64,000 nt of DNA, taken from contig NZ_FNSM01000001.1 in assembly GCF_900105415.1 (NCBI RefSeq), forward strand, positions 8,522,974 through 8,586,973, given 5' to 3'. Origin of the DNA: Streptomyces sp. TLI_105 (GTDB lineage Bacteria > Actinomycetota > Actinomycetes > Streptomycetales > Streptomycetaceae). Below, in pieces: positions 55,698 to 64,000 of this stretch. The notes under the pieces were generated by a model. It was not told the origin of the DNA. It made no database searches and was given only the letters and a program-made list of their open reading frames with translations. The translations under genes were made by a program, and so were the position numbers. Within the stretch, counting starts at the first letter, position 1. Every line of letters begins with the position of its first letter.

Positions 55698-56462
55698 TCA
55701 GTCGCTGATCTCGTCGGAGTCTTCGACCGGGCCCGATCCGAGGGCGTACACGCCGCGGATGACGTTGCCGTACTCGTCGGTCTGCTGGTGGATGAGGCCG
55801 ACCTTCTTCATCTTGGTCAGCGTGTTGTTGAGGGTGTTCTCCTTCAGGCCGCTGAGGGCGGCGATCTGGTCCTTGCGGACGTAGGTGGTCTCGAGGCCGG
55901 CGGGGTCGGAGAACTCGCGGATCGCGGCGGTGACCTTGTCCTCGGCGGTCTCGGGCTTCTTCGGCGCGAACACCGACGGCGGCAGCCCGCCGTCGGAAGC
56001 GTCGTCCCCGTCCGTGTCGGGAGCCTTGCCGTCCTCGATGACGGGGGTGGCCGCGATCTCGTGCCGCAGGTCCCAGTCCGGCCAGTCCGCCGGGTAGGCG
56101 ACGGCGTTCTCGTCGACGTAGGGGGCGGCGGACTCCAGGACGAAGGTGCGCATCATCTCGGCGGCGCCGCCGGGGCCGAGGGTGTAGCCGAGTCCGAAGG
56201 TGGACTTGGGGTCCTTCATCGCGATCTTCTCGTCGTAGATGAGGGGGCGCTCGACGTCCCAGCAGGCGGGGATCGAGCCGGGGTCGATGCCGTCGAAGCC
56301 GGTGGAGGCGAGGTGGGCCTGGTCGCTGTCGGTGCGGAGCATGACGAGCGAGCCGCTCTGGATGACGTTGGTGCGCAGGGCGGTGGAGCCGCCGAGCTTG
56401 TCGGCGTTCACGGCCTGGTTGACGATCGTGAGGATGATGCCGAGGGAGCGGGCATGCTGCTT
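55698..56462 (-). pseudogene. C-terminal part of a conjugative transfer ATPase
   Basis: From the junction near 56460 the frame reads HARSLGIILTIVNQAVNADK, LRTNVIQSGSLVMLRTDSDQ, GFDGIDPGSIPACWD and a winged-helix tail RKDQIAALSGLKENTLNNTL to a stop. It resembles the FtsK/TraB- or HerA-like ATPases of Streptomyces integrative elements, of which about the last 250 residues remain. The Walker motifs are missing; the MarR gene abuts the break. Confidence 0.6.
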
Positions 56463-56905
56463 CCTGGTTGGCCTTGGCCGTCCGCCTCGAGGTTCGCGCG
56501 GAGAGCGGCAAGGGTGGTGGCGAGGTGTTTGCGGTCGGCAGCGGAAACCGTCCGCGTCAGTGAGACGAGCGCGCTCTCCACCACGGGCCGGGAAGCTGCC
56601 AGCGCCTTCTCGCCCTCGGGTGTGAGGCGCAGCACGGAGGAGCGGCGGTCGTGCGGGTGTGCGACGCGTACGCACCAGTCGGCGGCCACCAGGCGGTCGA
56701 CCGCCTTGCTGGCGGCCCCTACCGTGATCGCCACCTCGGTCGCGATGTCGAGCACGCGGCACCCGTCCACCCGGTCGATGATCTGCAGGAACTCGAACTG
56801 GCCAAGCGTCAGACCGTGTTCGGCGCGCAGGCGGGTGCCGACTGCGTTGTAGAGCCGGGTCTCCACGCGGACGAGATCGAGGAAGAGTGGAGTGACGTGG
56901 CTCAC
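56408..56905 (-). CDS. MarR-family transcriptional regulator
   Basis: 165 residues from GTG 56905 with GGAGG upstream. LFLDLVRVETRLYNAVGTRL, HGLTLGQFEFLQIIDRVDG, the winged helix ATEVAITVGAASKAVDRLVA and HPHDRRSSVLRLTPEGEKAL are typical. The last about 16 residues run into the transfer-ATPase fragment and are probably not native. It is divergent from the esterase gene, with two palindromes between, so it likely represses both in a ligand-controlled way. Confidence 0.88.
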   Translation of the reverse strand: MSHVTPLFLDLVRVETRLYNAVGTRLRAEHGLTLGQFEFLQIIDRVDGCRVLDIATEVAITVGAASKAVDRLVAADWCVRVAHPHDRRSSVLRLTPEGEKALAASRPVVESALVSLTRTVSAADRKHLATTLAALRANLEADGQGQPGSSMPAPSASSSRSSTRP

Positions 56906-56918
56906 AGAACCTCCAATA

Positions 56919-56932
56919 GATTCCCAGGAATC
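56919..56932. promoter_or_regulatory. Putative MarR operator 1
   Basis: Palindrome GATTCCCAGGAATC, the same half-site as operator 2, located 14 bases from the marR start codon. Confidence 0.6.
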
Positions 56933-56963
56933 ATCTTCCCTGGAAGGCGGTTGGGCGCGAGTA

Positions 56964-56985
56964 GATGGATTCCAAGGAATCCATC
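56964..56985. promoter_or_regulatory. Putative MarR operator 2
   Basis: Perfect 10-bp arms GATGGATTCC and GGAATCCATC with a 2-base centre, 30 bases before the esterase start. Centres of the two sites are 49 bp apart. Confidence 0.65.
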
Positions 56986-57014
56986 CTTGCATTCCGACCT
57001 GAAGGAGGCCCGCC

Positions 57015-57938
57015 ATGTCCCGACAGCAGCGCCAAGTCCTGGACGCCCTGCTCCGCTCCGTCCCGCGCAGCGAAACGCAGCCCGCCCCCGCCGAGCTGCG
57101 CACCGGCTTCGCCGCAGCCATGACACGGCCGGCACCGGCCGGCGTTGCCATCCGCAGAACCGTCCTGGGCGGGAGGCCCGCCCTGGAGCTGGAGCCGGCC
57201 GGAGCGGCCGGTCGCGGTCGGCTGCTCTATCTCCACGGCGGCGGATACGTCATCGGCTCGCCTGACACCCACACCGGCCTGGTCGGTGAACTCGCCGTCC
57301 GCGCCGGATTGCGGGCCATCTCGGTGGACTACCGGCTGGCTCCCGAGCACCCCTTCCCCGCCGCGGTCGACGACGGGCTCGCCGCCTACCGCGAGCTGCT
57401 GGACGCCGGTACGGACCCGCGGGAAATCGTCGTGGCCGGTGACTCGGCCGGCGGCGGCCTCGCCATCGCCACCCTGCTCGCAGCCCGGGAGGCGGGACTG
57501 CCGCAGCCGGCCGCCGTGGTCGTCTTCTCCCCGTGGGTCGACCTCACCCTCTCCGGAGCGAGCATGCGCACCAAAGAGGACGCTGACCCGATCTTCACCG
57601 AGGCCGACGTGCGCGCGTATGCGGATCTCTACCTCGGCGCCGGCGACCGGAGCCATCCCCTGGCAAGCCCGGTGTTCGCCGACCTGTCCGCCCTGCCCCC
57701 GCTGCTCGTGCAGGTCGGGGCGAACGAGGTGCTCCTCGACGACGCGGTCCGTCTGGCGGCCCGCGCGGGCGCCGCCGACGTTGAGGCCACGCTGGAAATC
57801 GGGCCAGGTCTCCCGCACGTCTACCAGAGCGAGCACGGGCGTCTCGACGAGGCGGACGCCGCACTCGACCGCGCCGCCCGCTTCCTCACCTCCCACCTCC
57901 ACACCCCGGTCGAGGCCGGTCACGCACAAGAACGCTGA
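57015..57938 (+). CDS. Alpha/beta-hydrolase of the HSL (hormone-sensitive lipase) family
   Basis: 307 residues with GAAGGAGG before the ATG. The oxyanion HGGGYVIGS (74-82) and nucleophile GDSAGGGLA (Ser144) are diagnostic; Glu238 in VGANEVLLDDA and His268 in GLPHVYQS complete the triad. These enzymes hydrolyse short acyl esters. It faces a MarR regulator, so it may detoxify or be induced by a lipophilic ester (inference). Confidence 0.92.
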   Translation: MSRQQRQVLDALLRSVPRSETQPAPAELRTGFAAAMTRPAPAGVAIRRTVLGGRPALELEPAGAAGRGRLLYLHGGGYVIGSPDTHTGLVGELAVRAGLRAISVDYRLAPEHPFPAAVDDGLAAYRELLDAGTDPREIVVAGDSAGGGLAIATLLAAREAGLPQPAAVVVFSPWVDLTLSGASMRTKEDADPIFTEADVRAYADLYLGAGDRSHPLASPVFADLSALPPLLVQVGANEVLLDDAVRLAARAGAADVEATLEIGPGLPHVYQSEHGRLDEADAALDRAARFLTSHLHTPVEAGHAQER

Positions 57939-58160
57939 CCGCTTCATACCGGCCCGGAAGGCGACGGCAGCCACTGCTCCAATGCTGCGCACCCGGTCCG
58001 CCTTGCTCACAGATGACCCACTCGGAGCGATCCCCGCTCTCTCCTTCGGCGACCGGCACTTCGGCGATCACCCTGCGGTTCACCCCGGCGTGGCGCACCC
58101 CGGCTCCTGGACCGACCTGCACACAGGCGGCGCGGTCACGGGCTCGAGGGCCCTCCCCGC

Positions 58161-58526
58161 ATGAGCGGGGATGGCCCCGAGGCCCTGCTCGTCGAGGCGA
58201 CGGAAGCGCCGGCCGGAATCTGCACTGTCTCCCGCGGGCACGTCACCCGGCATGCCACCAGGGCGTGCCGAGTCACCCTGGCCGAACTCACCGTCCCCAC
58301 CCTCGGTCAGCTCGCTTTCGACGCTGCGGCCCGCTACCGCCAGTTCACCGGGGCCGCCGTGCGCATCGCGCGCCGACAGCCCCGCACGGACGACTGGCTC
58401 TACCGCTTCGTCCGCGCCGGGATCGGGGTCTTCCTCAGCAGCGACGACCGGACCATCGCCCTGGCCCGGCCGCGCCCTCGGCCTCGACGGCGGGCAGATC
58501 CTCCGTCTCGGGATACTGACTGGTAA
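58161..58526 (+). CDS. Hypothetical protein
   Basis: 121 residues (ALLVEATEAPAGICTVSRGH, VTLAELTVPTLGQLAFDAAA, GAGIGVFLSSDDRTIALAR). The final 20 residues are Arg/Pro-rich and look out of frame; the neighbouring frame continues ALGLDGGQILRLGILTG, so a one-base shift near 58470 is likely. Function unknown. Confidence 0.5.
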   Translation: MSGDGPEALLVEATEAPAGICTVSRGHVTRHATRACRVTLAELTVPTLGQLAFDAAARYRQFTGAAVRIARRQPRTDDWLYRFVRAGIGVFLSSDDRTIALARPRPRPRRRADPPSRDTDW

Positions 58527-58545
58527 GTCGTCCGCCCCCTCCGGC

Positions 58546-58681
58546 ACCCCCTGGCCTCCTCGCACTGTGGCAGACCGAGGAGCGGCTCCTCGTCGTCGGG
58601 GATGCGCTGTCGGACTACGATGTCGGCTGGATCAGCCTCGTGTTCGCCGGCCTCGGCGCGGCCACGACGACGGGCGTCTGA
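58546..58681 (+). pseudogene. C-terminal stump of a possible MBL-fold hydrolase
   Basis: Reads LLALWQTEERLLVVGDALSD, YDVGWISLVFAGLGAATTTG to a stop. The pattern LWxxEERLLVxGDALSxYDVGW is seen in actinomycete metallo-beta-lactamase-fold proteins at the GDA motif; upstream metal-binding motifs are missing. Confidence 0.4.
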
Positions 58682-58764
58682 CCACTCACTACCGCGTCGT
58701 GCTCTGATTCCCCCCGCTCGCTCTCCGGCCGGGCCCCGCCTGCACGACGGCCTCAGGGCCCAGT

Positions 58765-59118
58765 TCATCCGCGGCCGGTGCCCTTTTCACCGATGTTCCC
58801 GATGCCCTCGTCGAGTGCCGCCAGCCCCTCGCTCCAGCGGGCGCGGCGCTCCGTCTCCCGCTGGTCCCACCATGGCGTGCCGCGCTCCCCGAGGGCGACC
58901 TTCGCCGTGTGCACCCGGGCCCGGGTGGCGCGTTCGGCCTCCGGGTCCCGGGCACGCAGGGCCGCGGCCACGGCACGGCGCGCGGCCATGAGGTGGGAAC
59001 GCAGCCGTGCGGCGACGTCCTGGGGCACCTGGGGGTCCGTGGCCCGCCAGCGTCTGCCGTTGACGATCACGTACCGTCCGTCGGGGGTGCGGGCAGGCCG
59101 CTGCGCGTCATCCGTCAC
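58765..59118 (-). CDS. Uncharacterised Arg-rich protein
   Basis: 117 residues from GTG (TDDAQRPARTPDGRYVIVNG). RWRATDPQVPQDVAARLRSH, LMAARRAVAAALRARDPEAE and VHTAKVALGERGTPWWDQRE form a long charged helix pattern typical of a small actinomycete family of unknown function. Divergent from the DUF393 gene. Confidence 0.7.
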   Translation of the reverse strand: MTDDAQRPARTPDGRYVIVNGRRWRATDPQVPQDVAARLRSHLMAARRAVAAALRARDPEAERATRARVHTAKVALGERGTPWWDQRETERRARWSEGLAALDEGIGNIGEKGTGRG

Positions 59119-59236
59119 CTGTCCAAGCCTGGCAGACGGGCGGCCCCACGCGACTCCGGCCGACGGACAGGCCGAGGGGGTGCGTGGCCGACCGGGCGTG
59201 CGCCCCTCCGGCGTCGCGACGCAGCATGATGGGGGC

Positions 59237-59617
59237 ATGCGTTCTCGGCCTGTGCTCGTATACGACGGAGACTGCGGCTTCTGCACGACGTCGGCGAATT
59301 TCGCCGAACGACGCGTACGGCCCCGCTGTGACATCGTCCCCTGGCAGTTCGCGGACCTCGACGCCCTCGGCGTCACCCGCGAGCGTGCCGAGTACGAGGT
59401 GCTGTGGGTGACGCCGACCGGAACGGTGTACGGAGGGGCCCGGGCCGTCGCGAAGGCCCTCCTGAGCGCGGGCGGCGTCTGGGCACCGCTGGGGGCGGTG
59501 CTCCTGCTGCCCGGCGTGCGGTGGGCCGCCCGTCGGGTCTACCGGCTCGTCGCGGCCCACCGTCACCGGCTGCCGGGAGGAACACCGGCCTGCGTCGTGC
59601 CTCGCCGTCCCGGGTGA
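59237..59617 (+). CDS. DUF393 thiol-disulfide oxidoreductase (DCC family)
   Basis: 126 residues. VLVYDGDCGFCTTSANFAER carries the family's DGxCxFC motif near the N-terminus, followed by DIVPWQFADLDALGV and VYGGARAVAKALLSAGG. The fold is thioredoxin-like and members are thought to act in thiol redox; the second Cys of a CxxC pair is present (CGFC). Clear start at ATG 59237. Confidence 0.88.
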   Translation: MRSRPVLVYDGDCGFCTTSANFAERRVRPRCDIVPWQFADLDALGVTRERAEYEVLWVTPTGTVYGGARAVAKALLSAGGVWAPLGAVLLLPGVRWAARRVYRLVAAHRHRLPGGTPACVVPRRPG

Positions 59618-59951
59618 CCTGAACTGAGCCTCCGGCAACTTGAAGTCGCAGGTCAAAGAGCTGGTGTGGCCGGCCCCTGGGGTGCTTGTGCTGGTCGTGG
59701 GCGGGAGTCCGCGCGCCGCGACTTGGGTCAGAGCCGCGCCTCCCCTACGGGGGCATTCGTCAGCAACGGCTGAATACGCACGACCACCAGTAGCGCGGCG
59801 CTGGGCGGTTCCCCAACGTGATCGTCCAGGGGACGCCGGTGGCGGGGGCTGGCCCACCATCGATCAACCAGACAGCCGGATGGTCGGGAGAACGTCGTGT
59901 CGGCGACGGTTGGGCTGTCCCGAGCAAGTCGCCCACAGAGAAGGCACATTC
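59618..59951. other. No gene seen
   Basis: About 330 bases upstream of the S41 protease. Probable promoter region; nothing else recognised. Confidence 0.4.
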
Positions 59952-61321
59952 GTGCGCATTATTACGGCCACCGCCGTCGTGCTGGCCCTCGCCGGCCAAG
60001 CCGCGCCGGCCGCCAACGCCCACCAGCCGACCATCGACGGAAACTGGCGCATGGACGGCTACGGCACAGTGCTATCCATCCGGAACGGGACTTTCCAGGA
60101 GTACCAGGCAACCGCCGTCAGCTGCCTCAAGGGCGACTCCGCGCAGCGGACCGGTCCCGGCACCTACACCACGCCCGTGGCGACGTCCTGACCGTGCGCG
60201 CCCAAGAAGACCGCGACCACGCGTTCCTGCGCGCGGACGCCTCCGTCGGCAGCCGGAACCTCCGGCGCATCCCGGCGCTGCCCGACGCCTGCGCGCGCCC
60301 GACGGCCGAGGACCCCCTCACGACCTTCGACGTCTTCTGGCAGACCTTCGAGGAGAACTACCCCTTCTTCGCGTCCAAGGGCATCGACTGGCACAAGGTC
60401 CGCGACCAGTACCGCCCTCAGGTGCACGCCGGGACGACAAGGGACGAGCTCTACGCCGTCTTCAGCGAGATGGTCGAGCCGCTCTATGACGCCCACGTCG
60501 CCGTCCAGGATGGCAACCGCATCTTCGCCCAGGTCCGCCCCGGCACCGTCGTGCCCACCGGGGAACTGGACACCAAGGTCAAGAAGTTCATCGTGGAGCG
60601 CGACCTCAAGGGCGCCCGAAACCTCCAGGAGTTCGCCACGGGCGGATCACCTACGCCGACCTCCCCGGCGGGCAAGGCTATCTGCGGATCTCCGGCTTCG
60701 GCGGGTACGCGGCGAGGAGACTTCCTACACGCCCAGCTGGCCGAGCTCGACAGGGCACTGGACACGGTCCTCGGCCAGGAGCGCACCCAGCGCTTGAAGA
60801 GCCTGATCATCGACCTGCGCATCAACGGCGGCGGCTCCGACGCCCTGGGAATCCACATCGCCCAGCGCCTCACCAACACCCCCTACCTCGCCTACTCCAA
60901 GCGGGCGCGCAACGACCCCGCCGACCCCACCCGGCACACTCGCCCCCAGCCCGTGTACATCACGCCCGCCCAGGGCCCCCGTCACACCGGGCCGGTCGCC
61001 GTGCTGACCGGCGGCTCGACCTTCAGCGCAGGGGAGACCTTCACCCAGGCCCTCATGGGCCGGCCTGGCAAGACGGTCCGGATCGGCAGCCCACACAAGG
61101 CGTCTTCTCGGACGTCATGTCGCGCAAGCTCCCCAACGGCATGGCTGCCTGGCTGCCGAACGAGGAATTCCTGACCCGGTCGGCAGGACCTTCGACGGCA
61201 CAGGCATTCCGCCGCACCTCACCGAGCGGTCTTCACCAAGGAGGAGTTCGACAAGAAGAGAGACTCCGCCTTCGACAGGGCTGTGAACGTTTTGCGCAAC
61301 TACGGCGCTGCCGCGAGCTGA
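59952..61321 (+). pseudogene. Secreted S41 (tail-specific) protease, multiply frameshifted
   Basis: GTG 59952 with AGAAGG upstream starts a signal peptide (RIITATAVVLALAGQAAPAA). Homologous blocks follow in different frames: PTAEDPLTTFDVFWQTFEEN (60300), RITYADLPGGQGYLRISGFG (60640), LAELDRALDTVLGQERTQRL (60740), VLTGGSTFSAGETFTQALMG with the catalytic Ser (61010), SRKLPNGMAAWLPNEEF (61117), FTKEEFDKKRDSAFDRAVNV to the stop. At least four indels (near 60175, 60640, 60715, 61095 and 61190). Homologues cleave peptides in the cell envelope. Confidence 0.75.
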
Positions 61322-61439
61322 CACAGAGCAGCGGGACTGGGGACAATCCACTGAGGATCATGGAAAGTCACTACCACGCTCAGCAGCACCGGCATGCCGA
61401 GCCAGGCGCCGTCCTGACGCGTCGATACCTCGGTGACGC

Positions 61440-61850
61440 CGTCAACGAGCTGCGGTGTGGGTGAAGGTGGTCAGGACGACACCGGCAGGGCTGGAGCGGG
61501 TGCGGCCGATGCCGGCGCTGATCCGCCGGGGCCGGGCGTGAGCTCGGCGCGTATTCGTTGTACGGGCACCGGGGCGGGGCGGCCGTGACGGTAGTGGAGT
61601 GCAGATGACGGCGGCGTCGCCATGCTCGCCGATCACGTGCCCGCGTACGGCGGCGGTGGGACACGCAGCAGACGGGCCAGGTGAGGCGGTAGCGGGCGGT
61701 GTCGGTGGTGGCCCCGACCTCCAGCACGCGGACAGCCGGACACCTCGGCGAAACAGCCGCGCCAGGATGTCAGCAGGGTTGGTGACCATCACCGCCACGC
61801 CCGGGTAGCCGGTCACTCGGTGTACTCCCTGCTGCCGATGCAGCTGCATG
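61440..61850 (-). pseudogene. Lactate/malate dehydrogenase fragment, frameshifted
   Basis: Blocks on the minus strand: GYPGVAVMVTNPADILARLF, VLEVGATTDTARYRL, VRGHVIGEHGDAAVIC and RRISAGIGRTRSSPAGVVLT, in three frames. The GEHGD motif holds the catalytic His region of L-lactate dehydrogenase. The Rossmann N-terminus and the C-terminus are missing. Confidence 0.6.
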
Positions 61851-61937
61851 ACATCCCTCCACCTCGCCTCGGTGTCCCAGCGGGACCGCGACAGCAAGAA
61901 GCGACCCGCCAAGTTCTACCGGCGGTAGAATCGCGGT

Positions 61938-62186
61938 ATGAGCAAGCCGACGAGCATCAAGACCAGCGAGGCCGTCCGCACCGGCTCCGCTCCTCGCGGA
62001 GGAGCGCGGCACGACGATCACCGACCTGATCGAAGAGCTCGCGTCGAAGGAGCTCACCGCCGCCGAACGTGAGCAGCGCGCCGCCGAGGCCGCGGCGGAG
62101 CTCGGCGTCGGAGTTCACCGAGCAGGTGAAGCAGGCCGGCCAGGACGCCTGGCGAAGATCCGTGCCCATCAGGGCCGGCCGCGTGA
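61938..62186 (+). pseudogene. Antitoxin-like small protein, frameshifted
   Basis: ATG 61938 (SKPTSIKTSEAVRT) then, after a shift near 61985, LAEERGTTITDLIEELASKE, LTAAEREQRAAEAAAELG, the pattern of ribbon-helix-helix antitoxins with a long helical tail. In one frame the gene ends at a TGA overlapping the GTG of the next, typical translational coupling of toxin-antitoxin operons. Confidence 0.55.
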
Positions 62187-62559
62187 ACCCGACCGCGGTC
62201 CTCGATCACTCCGCCCTGACCGCGCTCTACCGGGCGGACCCGTTCTTCACCGGGCTGTACATCGAGGCGTCCCGCGGCACCGGCCGCATCCTCGTGCCCT
62301 CCCTGGCCGTGCTCGCCGCCGAGCGCCAGCTCCCCGGAGCCGGCCAGCACGCCGCCGGACTCCGCTTCTCCGAGAGCGTCGCGTTCACCACCGGCCACGC
62401 CGTCGACGCCATGGCCTGCCCGACACCGAGTGGCCGGTCGCCCATGCCGCGGCCGTCGCCTGGAACGCGGTCCGCCAGGGCGAGCCGGTCACCGTCCTGT
62501 CGCTGGTGCCCGACCTGTACTCGGCCACCGGCATCACCCCGCTCGACCCGACGGCGTAG
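62183..62559 (+). pseudogene. PIN-like toxin candidate, frameshifted
   Basis: GTG 62183 begins NPTAVLDHSALTALYRADPF, FTGLYIEASRGTGRILVPSL; AVLDxxALTAL and a central Thr-rich TTGHAVDAMACP suit a PIN/VapC-like fold. After a shift near 62421 the frame is DTEWPVAHAAAVAWNAVRQG, PVTVLSLVPDLYSATGITPL to TAG 62559. VapC enzymes cut RNA; assignment is by context and pattern only. Confidence 0.45.
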
Positions 62560-62712
62560 CGAGCGCTCGCGCCCGGGGAGGCGCGCGGCGTACGACGCGC
62601 AACCGATTGCGCTGGGATATGCCGACTCGGCTGCGCGGCAATACCGCGATGCTCCACCGTGGATGCGGGCGGCCGCTCGGGACGCCCTGCGCCGACGAGG
62701 AGGCGAACCGGG

Positions 62713-63290
62713 ATGACCTGGAAGCACGATGGGTTCGAGTCGCACGAGGGCGAGGTCGGGGTGCTGTGGCCGATGCACCGAGCCGGGCCCGGTCTACTTC
62801 GACCTGGGCAGCGGCGGCCACTTCCACGAGTCGATCGACTGGTGGGCGTACGACGGCACGATGCGCCGGCCGACGGCGACCACGATGCGGGGGAGGTGCT
62901 CATGCGGCTAGCGCGGTACGACGACCTACCCGATCGACTGGGAGAAAGCGCGCGGCGACCAGGCCGACGAGTACGACACCTCCGGGCCCTGGGCCGACTG
63001 GGAGGGGCACATGGACGAGGTGGCCGCACGGGCTGTGTCGCTGCCGAGGATGTGGCCGGCCTGCTGGGAAAGCTGCGCGAGCGCCTGGACGAGATCGTCG
63101 GCGACGAGCCGCTCGTGGTGCTGAAGGCGGCCGGAGAGCTGGAGGCGATCGTCGCGTCGACCGGCCCCCTCGCAGCCGCCTATGTCACGGGGGACGAGAT
63201 CCCGATGCCGCGGGTCGCCGAAGCCCTGGGCATGACCGAGAAGGCGGGCCCCGCTCCCGCCTGGCGTACTACGAGTTCCTGCCCCGCTGA
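62713..63290 (+). pseudogene. Integrative-element hypothetical, frameshifted
   Basis: Blocks MTWKHDGFESHEGEVGVLWP, PVYFDLGSGGHFHESIDWW, TYPIDWEKARGDQADEYDTS and VAGLLGKLRERLDEIVGDEP, LEAIVASTGPLAAAYVTGDE, ending LAYYEFLPR at 63290, lie in different frames. Together they make a protein of about 190 residues known to me only as a hypothetical of actinomycete plasmids. A C-terminal fragment of another gene (YDAQPIALGYADSAARQYRD) precedes it. Confidence 0.5.
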
Positions 63291-63323
63291 ACCAGAAAAT
63301 CGGATGCGGTCTACTGCCCCGGG

Positions 63324-63549
63324 TCAGTGGCTGGAAGGCAGGAGAGTGTCGTGGCGCAGGAGGGATGGGGCAATCAGGTAGCGGAGGGTGCTGCCGGGCC
63401 GTCCGGTGTCGTCCGAGACGGCCTCGGGATCGTGCCTGAACTCGGTCAGAACGAGGGCGTCGTACTGAAGCGGGTCTCTGGCGTGCGTGCGGATCGACCG
63501 TCGCGGTGGGCGGCGTGGGCTGGAGATCGCGACGGAGGTGGCGAGGCAT
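63324..63549 (-). pseudogene. Small hypothetical protein, frameshifted
   Basis: ATG near 63549 (PRHLRRDLQPTPP) and, after a shift, DPLQYDALVLTEFRHDPEAV, GRPGSTLRYLIAPSLLRHDT to a stop at 63324. Small plasmid-type protein; family not named. Confidence 0.4.
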
Positions 63550-63629
63550 GCTGGGCCTGCACCCTGAAGACGCTGGGGTCGGCGGTGCGGACGAGCTCGA
63601 GAGGCGGATGATGGGCCCAGGCCACGCTT

Positions 63630-64000
63630 ATGGGGGAGCAGGTTCTCGAACCGGAGGTCGACTTCTACGGGCTGTGCCTGCAGGACGCAGATCTGTCCGT
63701 GGTGCCCAACCCCTACCCGGCGGGCCGGGTGATGGAGGGGTTCGTGCACGCCCGACCGGACGGGTGGACATCGAGAGCGCTGCACACACCCACACCGCGG
63801 TCATGACGCGCAGGTGTGGGATGCCGAGCCTCCCGTCGACGACACGAGGGTCTGGGACGAGCAGGCCGAGACCACGGTGCGCTGCCGGACTGGGAAGCTG
63901 CAGGTGGGGGGGTGACGTGCGGGCCGATCGCCCGGGAGATCGAACTCGGCGCCCCCGGCACCCAGTGGAACGTCCGCCTCTACGGCGCCGGCAGAGCGGA
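63630..64000 (+). pseudogene. Hypothetical protein, partial and frameshifted
   Basis: ATG 63630 starts GEQVLEPEVDFYGLCLQDAD, LSVVPNPYPAGRVMEGFVHA. After shifts near 63780 and 63910 homologous blocks are VWDEQAETTVRCRTGKLQVG and GPIAREIELGAPGTQWNVRL, running off the window. Plasmid-type actinomycete protein of unknown role. Confidence 0.45.

Noticed and set aside
1..64000. CRISPR arrays, tRNA and rRNA genes, natural-product clusters
   Set aside because: No regularly spaced repeats, no T-loop/anticodon folds and no PKS, NRPS or terpene enzymes were seen on reading both strands; short or divergent examples could be missed by eye.

Overview
The window reads as Streptomyces or a close relative. 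It has very high GC, strong third-position GC bias, many GTG starts, secreted Streptomyces-type enzymes (thermolysin-like protease, galactose-oxidase-like protein, MscL with a zinc ribbon, TipAS domain, Imm21) and small plasmid or integrative-element genes typical of actinomycetes. The number of insertion sequences and broken genes suggests an accessory region such as a chromosome arm or linear plasmid; this placement is inference.

Layout. 0-3.6 kb: a NarL-type sensor kinase (5'-complete, runs off the window) divergent from an MMPL exporter. 3.6-5.7 kb: two IS5/ISL2-type insertion sequences. 5.8-11.3 kb: leucine-rich-repeat protein, free-standing TipAS domain, decayed integrative-element genes, a truncated IS5 and a HEAT-repeat protein cut off from its upstream region by an IS630. 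12.4-15.8 kb: M4 metalloprotease divergent from a helix-turn-helix regulator. 16-25.3 kb: IS remnants around an NmrA-type oxidoreductase, a secreted DNRLRE/propeller protein, a cold-shock protein and a SnoaL-like protein. 25.4-30.5 kb: two uncharacterised proteins, then an IS630 region bounded by 36-bp perfect inverted repeats. 31-38.4 kb: GNAT, ZIP transporter, MscL, an anti-sigma-type ATPase and STAS antagonist (both frameshifted), small membrane proteins, and an APC permease with a tiny lipoprotein gene. 39-41.4 kb: Imm21 and a possible SUKH-like protein with no toxin in sight, and an integrase stump. 41.5-45.8 kb: a two-gene unit encoding a secreted galactose-oxidase-like copper oxidase and a DyP-type peroxidase. 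47-55.3 kb: IS110, three IS5-type elements, secreted and small proteins, a PCuAC-like protein. 55.3-64 kb: stub of a conjugative ATPase, MarR regulator with twin operators divergent from an HSL esterase, DUF393 protein, then a run of frameshifted genes (S41 protease, lactate dehydrogenase, toxin-antitoxin pair, plasmid-type hypotheticals).

How genes may work together. The oxidase/peroxidase pair could couple H2O2 production to peroxidation. The kinase and MMPL pump, MarR and esterase, and protease and HTH protein each form divergent regulator-target arrangements. Many reading frames break by a single base in C or G runs; some of this is probably sequencing error rather than decay, which limits how firmly pseudogenes can be called. 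No complete CRISPR, rRNA, tRNA or biosynthetic cluster was seen.
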